Assembly (NCBI RefSeq): GCF_014490035.1
Contig: NZ_CP061008.1
Location: 2,666,001 to 2,730,000 of the forward strand
DNA from: Achromobacter xylosoxidans
GTDB lineage: Bacteria > Pseudomonadota > Gammaproteobacteria > Burkholderiales > Burkholderiaceae_B
Direction: 5' to 3'
DNA: 64,000 nucleotides
Made by a program: the position numbers and the translations under genes. The notes below the pieces were generated by a model. That model was not told the DNA's origin. It saw only the letters and a program-made list of their open reading frames with translations, and ran no database searches. This document shows positions 6,661-15,460 of the stretch, piece after piece. Position 1 is the first letter of the stretch; every line of letters starts with the position of its first letter.

Positions 6661-7815
6661 ATGTCTTACAAGCTCGTCCGCTACGCCTGCGCCATCGCGC
6701 TGGCCGTCCCCGCCTTGTCCGCCCAGGCTGAAATCGTCATCGGCGTGGACGTGTCCACCACCGGTCCGGCCGCCGCCATCGGCATCCAGACCAATAACGC
6801 GATCCGCTTGTGGCCGGCCACGCTGGGCGGCGAGCCGGCCCGCTACGTGGTGTTGGACGACGGCACCGACGTCAGCCGCGCGGTGAAGAACATGCGCAAG
6901 CTGACCTCGGAAGACAAGGTCGACGCCATCGTCGGCCCCAACACCACGGCCGCCGCGCTGGCTGGCCTGGACGTGTTGGCCGAAACCGGCACGCCCATGA
7001 TCGCGCTGGCCGCCTCCAGCGTCATCGTCGAACCGCTGTCGGATCCGAAACGCGCCTGGGCCTTCAAGATGCCGCAGAACGATTCGCTGATGGCTACCGC
7101 CCTGGTGGCGGACATGAAGAAGAAGGGCCTGAAGAACGTGGCCTTCATCGGCTTCGCGGATTCCTACGGCGACAGCTGGTGGAAGGAGTTCACGGCGGCT
7201 GCCGGGACCGACCTGAAGATCGTGGCGCAGGAACGCTTCCAGCGCACCGACGCCTCCGTGGTCGGCCAGGTGCTGAAGGTCATCGCCGCCAAGCCGGACG
7301 CCGTGCTGATCGCCGGCGCCGGCACGCCGTCGGCCCTGCCGCAGAAGACGCTGCTGGAACGCGGCTACACCGGCGCCATCTACCAGACGCACGGCATCGG
7401 CACGCTGGAATTCCTGCAGGTCGGCGGCGCGGATGTGGAGGGCACCTTGTTCCCCACCGGCCCCGGCGTGGTGGCGCGCGAACTGCCCGACGACAACCCG
7501 GTCAAGAAGGTGGCGGTGGCCTTCGCCGACAAGTACGAAGCGCGCTACGGCGCCAACACGCTGACCCAGTTCGCGGGCGACGCCTATGGCGCCTGGATGC
7601 TGCTGGACTCGGCGGTGGCGCGCGCGCTGAAATCCGGCGCCAAGCCCGGCACCCCGGAGTTCCGCGCGGCCTTGCGCGACGCGCTGGAAAACACGCGCGA
7701 CCTGGTCGTGCCCAATGGTGTGCTCAACATCACCAAGGACAATCACCAGGGCTTCGACGAGCGCGCCCGCGTCATGGGCATCGTCAGGAACGGCCGTTTT
7801 TCCTACGCGGAATAA
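6661..7815 (+). CDS. Branched-chain amino acid-type ABC transporter substrate-binding protein (LivK/Peripla_BP_6)
   Basis: A 384-aa secreted protein with a signal peptide of about 23 residues (cleavage after 'SAQA') followed by 'EIVIGVDVSTTGPAAAIG', the opening strand of the LivK/AmiC receptor fold. Internal marks include 'VDAIVGPNTTAAALA', 'FIGFADSYGDSWWKEF' and 'QFAGDAYGAWMLLDSAVARA'. Such proteins bind branched-chain amino acids, aromatic acids or amides in the periplasm. No permease or ATPase gene is adjacent, and a terminator follows directly, so it is an orphan receptor whose partner lies elsewhere. Ligand unknown. Confidence 0.92.
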   Translation: MSYKLVRYACAIALAVPALSAQAEIVIGVDVSTTGPAAAIGIQTNNAIRLWPATLGGEPARYVVLDDGTDVSRAVKNMRKLTSEDKVDAIVGPNTTAAALAGLDVLAETGTPMIALAASSVIVEPLSDPKRAWAFKMPQNDSLMATALVADMKKKGLKNVAFIGFADSYGDSWWKEFTAAAGTDLKIVAQERFQRTDASVVGQVLKVIAAKPDAVLIAGAGTPSALPQKTLLERGYTGAIYQTHGIGTLEFLQVGGADVEGTLFPTGPGVVARELPDDNPVKKVAVAFADKYEARYGANTLTQFAGDAYGAWMLLDSAVARALKSGAKPGTPEFRAALRDALENTRDLVVPNGVLNITKDNHQGFDERARVMGIVRNGRFSYAE

Positions 7816-7875
7816 GTAGGGACATATATCTCTGCCATTCGTAACTTGTCCTGACCTCCCATAGGGAGATGGCGC

Positions 7876-7903
7876 AAAAAGCAGGCTGCGGCCTGCTTTT
7901 TTT
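7876..7903 (+). terminator. Intrinsic terminator after the LivK-like gene
   Basis: AAAAAGCAGGC and GCCTGCTTTTT form an 11-bp stem with a TGCG loop, followed by TT. It lies 60 nt after the receptor gene and before the ehu promoter region. Confidence 0.9.
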
Positions 7904-7991
7904 CGGACACATCATTCGTGTAGAAATCATTTAATAGCGTATCATTTTTAGTGAATCCATATACCTCGAAATAAATACAGGAGAAACTGCC

Positions 7992-8900
7992 ATGAGCCTT
8001 ATCCGATCCAGACGCATGCTGGCCGCCTTGAGCCTGGGAGTACTGGCGGCATGTTCCGACTCGGGATCCGACAAGGCTGCGCCGGCAGCGAGCGCGCCCG
8101 CCGCCGCGTCCACTCTGGAAGCCGCCAAGGCCGCCGGCAAGATACGCATCGGCTACGCCAACGAAGCGCCGTTCGCGTTCATGGACAGCAAGGAGGGCAA
8201 GGTCACCGGCGAATCGGTGGAGATCGCGCGGGTGGTGCTCAAGCGCATGGGCATCAACGAAGTGGAGGGCGTGCTGACCGAGTTCGGCTCGCTCATTCCG
8301 GGCCTGCAGGCCAAGCGTTTCGACATCATCGCCGCGGGCATGTACGTCACGCCCGAACGTTGCCAGCAGGTGGCGTTCTCGGACCCCACTTATGGCGTGG
8401 GCCAGTCCTTCCTGGTCAAGCAGGGCAATCCCAAGAACCTGCACAGCTACGAAGACGTGATGAAGAATCCCGACGCCAAGCTGGGCGTGGTGGTGGGCGC
8501 GATCGAAGCGGAATACGCCTCCAAGATCAAGGTGCCGCCCGCCCAGGTGGTGGTGTTCCCGGACGCGGTCAGCGCGCTGTCCGGCGTGCAGGCGGGGCGC
8601 GCCGACGCCTATGCGGCCACGGCGCTCACGGTCAACGACCTGATGGGCAAGACCAGCGCGGCCAGCGGCCTGGAGAAGGCCGATCCGTTCAAGGACCCGG
8701 TCATCGATGGCAAGGACGTGCGCGGCTACGGCGCCTACGCGTTCCGCAGCGACGACAAGGCGTTTGCCGACGCCTTCAACGCCGAACTGGCCAAGTTCAT
8801 CGGCACCGAAGAACACCAGAAACTCGTGGCGCCTTTCGGCTTCACCGCGCAGGAACTGCCCAAGGGGGTCACGGCCGCCAAGCTGTGCGCCGGTCAGTAG
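7992..8900 (+). CDS. ehuB: Ectoine/polar amino acid ABC transporter substrate-binding lipoprotein (EhuB-like)
   Basis: A 302-aa member of solute-binding family 3. Residues 1-21 form a lipoprotein signal ending in the lipobox LAAC, then a low-complexity Ala/Ser/Pro linker. The binding domain has 'IRIGYANEAPFAFMDS', 'GLQAKRFDIIAAGMYVTPERCQQVAFSDP' and 'GVVVGAIEAEYA', closely resembling EhuB, the ectoine/hydroxyectoine receptor. It is the first gene of a four-gene operon with two permeases and an ATPase. An AT-rich leader (7904-7985) probably holds the promoter; AGGAG lies near 7979-7983. The ectoine assignment rests on similarity only; polar amino acids remain possible. Confidence 0.82.
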   Translation: MSLIRSRRMLAALSLGVLAACSDSGSDKAAPAASAPAAASTLEAAKAAGKIRIGYANEAPFAFMDSKEGKVTGESVEIARVVLKRMGINEVEGVLTEFGSLIPGLQAKRFDIIAAGMYVTPERCQQVAFSDPTYGVGQSFLVKQGNPKNLHSYEDVMKNPDAKLGVVVGAIEAEYASKIKVPPAQVVVFPDAVSALSGVQAGRADAYAATALTVNDLMGKTSAASGLEKADPFKDPVIDGKDVRGYGAYAFRSDDKAFADAFNAELAKFIGTEEHQKLVAPFGFTAQELPKGVTAAKLCAGQ

Positions 8901-8910
8901 GGGGGCGCGC

Positions 8911-9564
8911 ATGCGGTTGATATCCGAGCATTTCGCCGAACTGGCGCCGCCGCTCCTGCAGGGGCTGGCGGTGACCCTGGAGATCATGGCCGGCGCCGTG
9001 GTGCTGGCCGTTCCGCTGGCGCTGGCCGCGGGCATCGGGCGCCTGTCGTCCCTGCGCCCGCTGCGCTGGATCGCGGCGGTCTACGTCGAGGTATTTCGCG
9101 GCACCTCGGCCCTGGTGCAGCTGTTCTGGTTCTACTTCGTGCTGCCGCTGTTCGGCGTGCAGCTGCCGGCCATGCTGGTGGGCATCGTGGTGCTGGCCTT
9201 GAACGCCGGCGCCTATGGCGCGGAAGTGGTGCGCGGCGCGATCCGAGCGGTGCCGCCAGGGCAGCGCGAAGCCGGCATCGCGCTGAACCTGACGCGCGGC
9301 CAGATCATGCGCCGCATCGTGGTGCCGCAGGCCGTGCCGGCCATGCTGCCGCCGGCCGGCAACCTGCTGATCGAGCTGCTGAAGAACACCGCGCTGGTGT
9401 CCCTCATCACCATCACCGACCTGACCTTCCGCGGCCAGCTGCTGCGCAGCGAGACCCTGCGCACCACCGAGATCTTCACGTTGATGCTGCTGATGTACTT
9501 CGCGGTGGCCCTGTTGATCACGGGCGGCGTGCGTCTGCTGGAACGCAAGGTGCGCGTGCGATGA
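8911..9564 (+). CDS. ehuC: Polar amino acid/ectoine ABC transporter permease (EhuC-like)
   Basis: A 217-aa inner-membrane permease of the His/Glu/Gln/Arg family. It shows about five hydrophobic segments and the EAA loop that contacts the ATPase ('GAIRAVPPGQREAGIALNLTRGQIMRRIVVPQA'). 'YVEVFRGTSALVQLFWFYFVLPLFG' is the typical TM2 region. It begins 10 nt after ehuB behind a G-rich ribosome site and overlaps the next permease gene by four bases (ATGA), so the two are translationally coupled and should form a heterodimer. Confidence 0.9.
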   Translation: MRLISEHFAELAPPLLQGLAVTLEIMAGAVVLAVPLALAAGIGRLSSLRPLRWIAAVYVEVFRGTSALVQLFWFYFVLPLFGVQLPAMLVGIVVLALNAGAYGAEVVRGAIRAVPPGQREAGIALNLTRGQIMRRIVVPQAVPAMLPPAGNLLIELLKNTALVSLITITDLTFRGQLLRSETLRTTEIFTLMLLMYFAVALLITGGVRLLERKVRVR

Positions 9565-10232
9565 AGCCGGTATTCGATTGGTCCTTCGCCCTGGAGATCC
9601 TGCCCACGCTGGGCTCCGCGCTGCTCATCACGATCCAGGCCACGGTGCTGGGCATGCTGGTGGCCGTCACGCTGGGCCTGGCGCTGGCCCTGCTGCGGCG
9701 TTCGCGCTTGCGCATAGTGTCCCTGCCCACGGCCTTCGTGATCGAGTTCGTGCGCAGCACGCCCCTGCTGGTGCAGATGTACTTCCTGTTCTACGTGCTG
9801 CCGCTGACCGGCGTGCGGATGTCGCCGCTGGCCACCGGCATCACCGCGTTGGGCCTGCACTACGCGACCTATTGCGCCGAGGTCTACCGCGCCGGCATCG
9901 AAGCCGTGCCGCGCGGCCAATGGGAGGCCGCCACCGCGCTGAACATGTCGCGCTGGCGCACGGCGGTGGGCGTGGTGCTGCCGCAGGCGATTCCGCCGGT
10001 GGTGCCGGCGCTGGGCAATTACCTGGTGGCCATGTTCAAGGACACGCCGCTCTTGTCGGCGATCACCGTGGTGGAACTGCTGCAGCAGAGCAAGATGATC
10101 GGCTCTGCCACCTTCCGCTACACCGAGCCCCTGACACTGGTGGGCCTGCTGTTCCTGGCGTTGAGCCTGGCGGCGGCCTGGGGCGTGCGCGGCCTGGAGG
10201 CCCGCCTGCAACGATATGGAGGAAAAAGATGA
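9561..10232 (+). CDS. ehuD: Polar amino acid/ectoine ABC transporter permease (EhuD-like)
   Basis: A 223-aa permease paralogous to the one upstream. Key parts: 'FVIEFVRSTPLLVQMYFLFYVLPL' and the EAA loop 'YRAGIEAVPRGQWEAATALNMSRWRTAVGVVLPQA'. About five membrane segments. The start overlaps the stop of the upstream permease (ATGA) and its own stop overlaps the start of the ATPase gene (ATGA), a tight operon. Together the two permeases form the channel for the EhuB-bound solute. Confidence 0.9.
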   Translation: MKPVFDWSFALEILPTLGSALLITIQATVLGMLVAVTLGLALALLRRSRLRIVSLPTAFVIEFVRSTPLLVQMYFLFYVLPLTGVRMSPLATGITALGLHYATYCAEVYRAGIEAVPRGQWEAATALNMSRWRTAVGVVLPQAIPPVVPALGNYLVAMFKDTPLLSAITVVELLQQSKMIGSATFRYTEPLTLVGLLFLALSLAAAWGVRGLEARLQRYGGKR

Positions 10233-10999
10233 GCGCCAGCATAAGCATCAAGAACCTGCGCAAGCAGTACGGCGAACTGGAGGTGCTGCGCGGCATCAAC
10301 CTGGAGATACCGTCGGGCCAGACCGTGGCCGTGATCGGCCCCTCGGGTTCGGGCAAGTCGACGCTGCTGCGCGTGCTGATGACGCTGGACCGGCCCACCA
10401 GCGGCGATATCGAGATCGACGGCGTGCCCATGTGGACCGACGCGCAAGGCCGTTCTGTCGGCCCCAACTCGGAGCACCTGCGCAAGGTGCGCGGCAAGAT
10501 CGGCATGGTGTTCCAGCATTTCAACCTGTTCCCGCACATGACGGCGCTGGCCAATGCCATGGAAGCGCCGCTGCATGTGCGGGGCATGCCTCGCGCCCAG
10601 GCGCGCGAACAGGCCGTGGAGTACCTGGAAATGGTCGGCCTGGGCGACAAGCTGGATGTCTATCCGGCGCAGTTGTCGGGCGGGCAGAAGCAGCGCGTGG
10701 GCATCGCCCGCGCGCTGGCCATGTGCCCCCACATCATGCTGTTCGACGAGGTGACGTCGGCGCTGGACCCGGAACTGGTCGGCGGCATCCTGCAGATCCT
10801 GCGCGACCTGTCGGCCCGGCGCAGCATGACGATGATCATCGTCACCCACCAGATGAAGTTCGCCGAACGCAGCTCGGACCGGACCCTGTTCTTCGACCAG
10901 GGCAACATCGTCGAGGACGCCGAATCGTCGGTGCTGTTCAGCCAGCCCAAGGAGCCGCGCACGCGCCAGTTCCTGGACTCGGTGATCGAAGGGCAGTAG
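10229..10999 (+). CDS. ehuA: Polar amino acid/ectoine ABC transporter ATP-binding protein (EhuA-like)
   Basis: A 256-aa ABC ATPase that powers the importer. Walker A 'GPSGSGKST' at residues 37-45, Q-loop 'MVFQHFNLFPH', signature 'LSGGQKQRVGIARALA', Walker B 'IMLFDEVTSALDP' and the switch His in 'IVTHQMKFAE' are all present. In this family Walker B is usually LLFDE[PV]TSALDPE, which fits. AGGA lies 6-7 nt before the start, inside the end of the upstream gene. No ectoine-degradation genes follow; the next gene is a flavin oxidoreductase after a 107-nt gap. Confidence 0.93.
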   Translation: MSASISIKNLRKQYGELEVLRGINLEIPSGQTVAVIGPSGSGKSTLLRVLMTLDRPTSGDIEIDGVPMWTDAQGRSVGPNSEHLRKVRGKIGMVFQHFNLFPHMTALANAMEAPLHVRGMPRAQAREQAVEYLEMVGLGDKLDVYPAQLSGGQKQRVGIARALAMCPHIMLFDEVTSALDPELVGGILQILRDLSARRSMTMIIVTHQMKFAERSSDRTLFFDQGNIVEDAESSVLFSQPKEPRTRQFLDSVIEGQ

Positions 11000-11106
11000 C
11001 GCATCGCTTGCGGACGCGCCTTGACCCCGCCCGGGGCTGCGGTATTCAGGTTCCCGGACGGGCCGGGGCGCTATGCTGTCGCATCCCACGCCCCGGAGGC
11101 TCCAGC

Positions 11107-12219
11107 ATGTCCCTGCTTTTCAGTCCCACGTCCATCGGCCAGCTGGAACTGGCCAACCGCATCGTCATTGCGCCCATGTGCGAGTACTCGGCTGAAGACG
11201 GCCTGGCGACCGACTGGCACATGATCCACCTGGGGCACCTGGCCTTGTCCGGCGCCGCGCTGCTGTTCGTGGAGGCCACCGCCGTGGAGCCAGACGGCCG
11301 CATCACCCCGGGAGACCTGGGCCTGTGGTCCGACGAAACCGAGGCGGCCATCGGCCGCGTCGTCGCCGCCATCCGCCGCTACGCGCCCATCAAGCTGGGC
11401 ATACAGCTGGGCCACGCGGGCCGCAAGGCGTCCAGCGAAGCGCCCTGGAACGGCGGCCAACTGGTGCCGCCCGAGTCCGGCGGCTGGCAAGGCTGGGCGC
11501 CTTCGGCCGTGCCGCACAACGCGTCGGAACCGCCGCCCCACGCGCTGGACGCGGCGGGCCTGGCGCGCGTGCGCGACGCCTTCGTGGCTAGTGCCCGGCG
11601 CGCCGTGCGGCTGGGCTTCGACGCGATCGAGCTGCATGCCGCGCACGGCTATCTGCTGCACCAGTTCCTGTCGCCGCTGTCCAACCGGCGCGACGACGCC
11701 TACGGCGGTTCGCTCGAGAACCGCATGCGCTTTCCGCTGGAAGTCTTCCAGGCGCTGCGCGAGGCCATTCCGCCGTCGGTGACGCTGGGTGTGCGCGTGT
11801 CGGCCACCGACTGGGTCGAAGGCGGCTGGGACCTGGAACAGACGCTGGTCCTGGCGCAAGCCCTGAAGGAGCGCGGCTGTGAATTCATCGACGTCTCCAG
11901 CGGCGGCGTCTCGTCCCAGCAGAAGATACCCGTGGGTCCGAATTACCAGGTGCCGTTCGCAGACGAAATCAAGCGCAAGGTGGGCATGCCGACCATCACG
12001 GTAGGCCTGATCACCGAGGCGCAGCAGGCCGAAGACATTCTCCAGGGCGGCCAGGCCGACATGGTCGCGCTGGCGCGCGGCATGCTGTACGACCCACGCT
12101 GGCCCTGGCACGCCGCCGCGCAGCTGGGCGGCCAGGTCAGCGCGCCGCGCCAGTACTGGCGCTCGCAGCCGCGTGAGCAGAAGGCGCTGTTTGGCGAGAC
12201 GCGCTTCGGACAACGGTGA
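11107..12219 (+). CDS. NADH:flavin oxidoreductase/NADH oxidase, Old Yellow Enzyme family (YqjM/NamA-like)
   Basis: A 370-aa FMN-dependent ene-reductase with a TIM barrel, of the thermophilic-like YqjM/xenobiotic reductase class. Marks: 'LANRIVIAPMCEYSAEDGLATDWH' at the N-terminus (with the class-typical Cys after PM), 'IQLGHAGRKAS', the substrate-binding 'ELHAAHGYLLHQFLSPLSNRRDD' and the C-terminal phosphate-binding 'ADMVALARGMLYDPRW'. Such enzymes reduce activated C=C bonds and nitro groups with NADPH. It follows the ehu operon by 107 nt with its own ribosome site (GGAGG near 11096-11100) and converges on the maleylacetate reductase gene; a shared pathway with that enzyme is possible but not shown. 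Confidence 0.92.
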   Translation: MSLLFSPTSIGQLELANRIVIAPMCEYSAEDGLATDWHMIHLGHLALSGAALLFVEATAVEPDGRITPGDLGLWSDETEAAIGRVVAAIRRYAPIKLGIQLGHAGRKASSEAPWNGGQLVPPESGGWQGWAPSAVPHNASEPPPHALDAAGLARVRDAFVASARRAVRLGFDAIELHAAHGYLLHQFLSPLSNRRDDAYGGSLENRMRFPLEVFQALREAIPPSVTLGVRVSATDWVEGGWDLEQTLVLAQALKERGCEFIDVSSGGVSSQQKIPVGPNYQVPFADEIKRKVGMPTITVGLITEAQQAEDILQGGQADMVALARGMLYDPRWPWHAAAQLGGQVSAPRQYWRSQPREQKALFGETRFGQR

Positions 12220-12285
12220 GCGGGATGGGCGCAGCGCGGCGTCAGCGCCGAAAAGAGGCTGTCATAGGCCGCCGCGCTTGACCCA

Positions 12286-13380
12286 TCACGGCCGTTTTCC
12301 TTCGTAGGCGTTTTGCAGCAGCGCCCGCAAGGCCTCGCGTTCCAGCGGGCGCGGATTGGGGTAGGGTGTCTGCATGGCGATGTCGCAGGCGCGGTCCAGG
12401 TCTTCCTGGCGCATGCCGATGTCGCGCAATGCCGTGGGCGCGCCCAGCGTGCTGGCCAGATCGAATACGCCCGCCGCGGCAGCCGGCGCGCCCAGCGCCG
12501 CCGCGATGCGCTCCATGGCCCGGGGCGCGGCCGCGGCGTTGTAGGCCAGGGCTTGCGGCAGCACCACGGTGTGGACTTCCGCGTGCGGCAGGTTGAAGCT
12601 GCCGCCCAGCGTATGGCAGAGCTTGTGATGCAGCGCCATGCCCACGCTGCCCAGCACCGTGCCGCACAGCCAGGCGCCGTAGAGCGCGTCGCTGCGCGCC
12701 TGCAGCAGTTCCGCGCCTTGGGAGCCTGCGTGGATGGCGGGCAGCGCCTGCGCCAGCGCGCGTATGCCTTCCTGCGCCATCAGGTCCATGATCGGATTGC
12801 CGTCTTGCGCGTAGAGGCCCTCTGCCGCATGGGCGATGGCATTGATGCCGCTGGTCACGCTCATCGATACCGGCAGCGACAGGCTGAGCTCGGGGTCGTA
12901 CACCACGCTGCGCGGCAGCACCCGGTCATCCTTGCCGGTCTTCTTCAGGCCGCTCTCGGTGAGGCCGTAGATCGGCGTCATCTCCGAGCCCGCATAGGTC
13001 GTGGGGACGGCAATGACCGGCAGCCCGGAATCCAGCGCGATGGCCTTGCCCAGGCCGATGGTGGAGCCGCCGCCCACCGCTACCGCGCAATCGGCGCCCA
13101 GCTTGCGCGCCGCCTCCCGCGCCTGGCGCGCGATTTCGATCGGCACGTGCATCACGGCCTGGTCGAAGATGCCAGCCACCCGCGCCTCGCCCAGCAGCGC
13201 CGCGACCCGTTCGGCCTGCGCGCGTTGCGGCGGCGTGCAGAGTACCAGCGCGCGCCGCAGTCCCAGCGCATCAAGTTCGGCCGCCAGGCCGCCCAGGCTG
13301 CCCGGTCCGAAGACCACGCGCTGGGCGCGGCTGGCGTAGATGAAGGAGTGCATGGCGTTCCCCGTCTGCATGTCGGTCAT
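12286..13380 (-). CDS. Maleylacetate reductase / iron-containing alcohol dehydrogenase family
   Basis: A 364-aa member of the Fe-ADH superfamily, closest in my reading to maleylacetate reductases, which reduce maleylacetate to 3-oxoadipate in aromatic (hydroxyquinol, chlorocatechol, resorcinol) degradation. Marks: 'CAVAVGGGSTIGLGKAIAL' (NAD-binding Gly-rich loop), 'VPTTYAGSEMTPIYGLTE', and metal/active-site segments 'GINAIAHAAEGLYA' and 'MALHHKLCHTLGGSFNLPHAE'. Its ATG overlaps the stop of the upstream Bug gene (ATGA), so receptor and enzyme are translationally coupled. No ring-cleavage dioxygenase is nearby, so the upstream pathway lies elsewhere. Confidence 0.88.
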   Translation of the reverse strand: MTDMQTGNAMHSFIYASRAQRVVFGPGSLGGLAAELDALGLRRALVLCTPPQRAQAERVAALLGEARVAGIFDQAVMHVPIEIARQAREAARKLGADCAVAVGGGSTIGLGKAIALDSGLPVIAVPTTYAGSEMTPIYGLTESGLKKTGKDDRVLPRSVVYDPELSLSLPVSMSVTSGINAIAHAAEGLYAQDGNPIMDLMAQEGIRALAQALPAIHAGSQGAELLQARSDALYGAWLCGTVLGSVGMALHHKLCHTLGGSFNLPHAEVHTVVLPQALAYNAAAAPRAMERIAAALGAPAAAAGVFDLASTLGAPTALRDIGMRQEDLDRACDIAMQTPYPNPRPLEREALRALLQNAYEGKRP

Positions 13381-14366
13381 TGTGCAACGATTCCGCGGCG
13401 CTTGATGAGCTCGCCCCAGCGCTGGGACTCGGCCTGCACCAGCCGGTTCATGTCGTCGCGGCCGCCGGCCACCACTTCGAAGCCGGATTCGGTGATGCGT
13501 CCGGCCACGGCCGGATCGCGCAGCGCGGCGATGGTGGCGTCGGCCAGCTTGTCCAGCGTCGCCGCCGGCGTCTGCGCGGGCGCCACCATGCCCACCCAGG
13601 AATAGATCTCGAAGCCCGGATAGCTTTCGGCGATGGCGGGCACGTCCGGCAGGGCCGCGACGCGCTTGGGCGCGGTCACGGCCAGCGCGCGCAGCTTGCC
13701 GCTCTGGATGTGGGGCAGCACCAGCGGCAGGCTGGCGATGATGGACTCCACATGTCCTCCCATCAGGTCCGACACGGCCGGGCCGCCGCCACGGTAGGGC
13801 GTATGGATGCCGCTGGTGCCGGCAGCCTGGTGGAACATTTCGGCCGCCAGATGGTTGGAGCTGCCCGCGCCGACCGAGGCGTAGGACACGCTGCCCTTCT
13901 TGCCGGCCGCGACATAGTCGGCGAGCGTCTGATAGGGGCCGTTGCCCGTCACGGCCAGCACCATGGGCGAGCGCACCATGTAAGACACGCCGGTCAGGTC
14001 GCGCGCCGTGTCGTAGGATAGTTTGGGGTAGATGTGCTGCTCGGTGGCGTAGGAATCGAACACCATTTCCACTGTGTAGCCGTCAGGCGCGGACTTGGCC
14101 ACCAGCGCCGTGCCTATGGTGCCGCCGGCGCCGCCGCGGTTGTCGATGACCACCGTCTGGCCCAGCTTGTCCTGCAGCGCCTGCTGCACCTGGCGCGCCA
14201 CCCGGTCCACGGTGCCGCCCGCGGCGAAGGGGACCACCACCGTCACCGGCTTGCTGGGATAGGAATCCGCCAGCGCGGGCAGGGCGGCGGCCCAGGCGCC
14301 TGCGGCAAGGGCGGCGCTGGCCAGCAGGGCGCGGTGCGAACGGCGGGGGGCGGTAGTCGGGGGCAT
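13377..14366 (-). CDS. Bug/TctC family periplasmic solute-binding receptor
   Basis: A 329-aa Bug protein. The start at 14366 gives a normal Arg-rich signal peptide ('MPPTTAPRRSHRALLASAAL', cleaved near 'PALA'); further in-frame sequence upstream would run through the promoter region. The mature protein opens 'YPSKPVTVVVPFAAGGTVD' and contains 'VVIDNRGGAGGTIG' and 'HTPYRGGGPAVSDLMGGHV', family marks. It is the first gene of a two-gene operon with maleylacetate reductase and is divergent from a LysR gene, so its ligand may be an aromatic acid or its breakdown product (inference). Confidence 0.93.
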   Translation of the reverse strand: MPPTTAPRRSHRALLASAALAAGAWAAALPALADSYPSKPVTVVVPFAAGGTVDRVARQVQQALQDKLGQTVVIDNRGGAGGTIGTALVAKSAPDGYTVEMVFDSYATEQHIYPKLSYDTARDLTGVSYMVRSPMVLAVTGNGPYQTLADYVAAGKKGSVSYASVGAGSSNHLAAEMFHQAAGTSGIHTPYRGGGPAVSDLMGGHVESIIASLPLVLPHIQSGKLRALAVTAPKRVAALPDVPAIAESYPGFEIYSWVGMVAPAQTPAATLDKLADATIAALRDPAVAGRITESGFEVVAGGRDDMNRLVQAESQRWGELIKRRGIVAQ

Positions 14367-14512
14367 GCGTGTCTCCAGGGCTTGTCGTCGTTGTAGTCGG
14401 CCGTTTATCTTTGTCAAAATTGCCAAAATGCGGCCATGCACGCTATCGTAATTGCCAAACCTCCCAGGAAAGCTGGCGTCCCACGCCAAAGCCTTTTGCG
14501 CTGCACGCACAA

Positions 14513-15448
14513 ATGAAAACCGTCAAATTCGCCGAGAGCCTGTCCATCTTTGTCGACGTCGCCCGCGCCCAGAGCTTTTCCGAGGTGGCCCGCCGCCGCG
14601 GCATGGTGGCCTCGTCCGTGGCGCGGCAGATCGGCGCGCTGGAGTCCGAGCTCAAGGTGCCGCTGTTCGTGCGCTCGACCCGCGCACTGATGCCCACCGA
14701 GGCCGGCGAGGTGCTGTACGAGCGCGCCGTGAAGATCCTGCACGACATGACCGAGGCGCGTTCCGAAGTCATTTCGCTGGAGCAGACCGTGCAGGGCTTG
14801 TTGCGGGTCAGCTGCCTGCCGGCGTTCGCGCGGCGCTACGTGGTGCCCATGCTGCAGCAGCTGGGTGAGCGCCATCCGCAATTGCAGGTGGAGCTGGAAC
14901 TGACCGAGCGCGTGGTGGATCCGGTGGTCGAACGCATGGACGTGGTGGTGCGGGTGGGGCAGCAGCCCGACAGCAGCCTGATCGGGCAGCGCATCGGCAG
15001 CCACCGTTATCTGATCTGCGCCGCGCCCTCATACCTGGAACGCCACGGCGTGCCGCGCACGCTGGCGGACCTGTCGCGCCATCGCCTTATCGACCGGCGC
15101 CATAGCACCAGCGTGCGCGGCTGGCGCGAGCTGGGGGATGGCCAATGGGCGCGGGACGCCAGGTTCGTCCTGGAATGCGACGACTGCGACGCGCGCCGGT
15201 TCGCGGCGCTGGAAGGGCTGGGCATCGCGCTCATGCCCAACTGGTCCGCGGGCGTGGACCTGGGCGCGGGCCGGCTGGTGCAACTGACGTTGCAGGACGC
15301 CAGCCCGCCACCCGAAAGCGGCATCTACCTGCTGCGCGCCATGCCGCGCGCCAACGCGCGCATCCGCGCCTTCACCGAGCAGTTGCGGCGGCAGATCGGC
15401 TCGCCTTCCGTCTGGGATGCCGCCATCGAGGCTGCGCGCGCGGCCTGA
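14513..15448 (+). CDS. LysR family transcriptional regulator
   Basis: A 311-aa regulator. Residues about 5-65 hold the winged HTH ('LSIFVDVARAQSFSEVARRRGMVASSVARQIGALESELKV' region), followed by the periplasmic-binding-like effector domain ('LLRVSCLPAFARRYVVPML', 'DVVVRVGQQPDSSLIGQRIG'). The ATG at 14513 gives the usual LysR N-terminus. It is divergent from the bug-maleylacetate reductase operon. The 146-nt gap repeats ATTGCCAAA (about 14418-14426 and 14451-14459) and has TTTGTCAAA nearby, candidate binding half-sites. It probably activates the operon when its ligand is bound. Confidence 0.92.
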   Translation: MKTVKFAESLSIFVDVARAQSFSEVARRRGMVASSVARQIGALESELKVPLFVRSTRALMPTEAGEVLYERAVKILHDMTEARSEVISLEQTVQGLLRVSCLPAFARRYVVPMLQQLGERHPQLQVELELTERVVDPVVERMDVVVRVGQQPDSSLIGQRIGSHRYLICAAPSYLERHGVPRTLADLSRHRLIDRRHSTSVRGWRELGDGQWARDARFVLECDDCDARRFAALEGLGIALMPNWSAGVDLGAGRLVQLTLQDASPPPESGIYLLRAMPRANARIRAFTEQLRRQIGSPSVWDAAIEAARAA

Positions 15449-15460
15449 CGATCACGCAGC

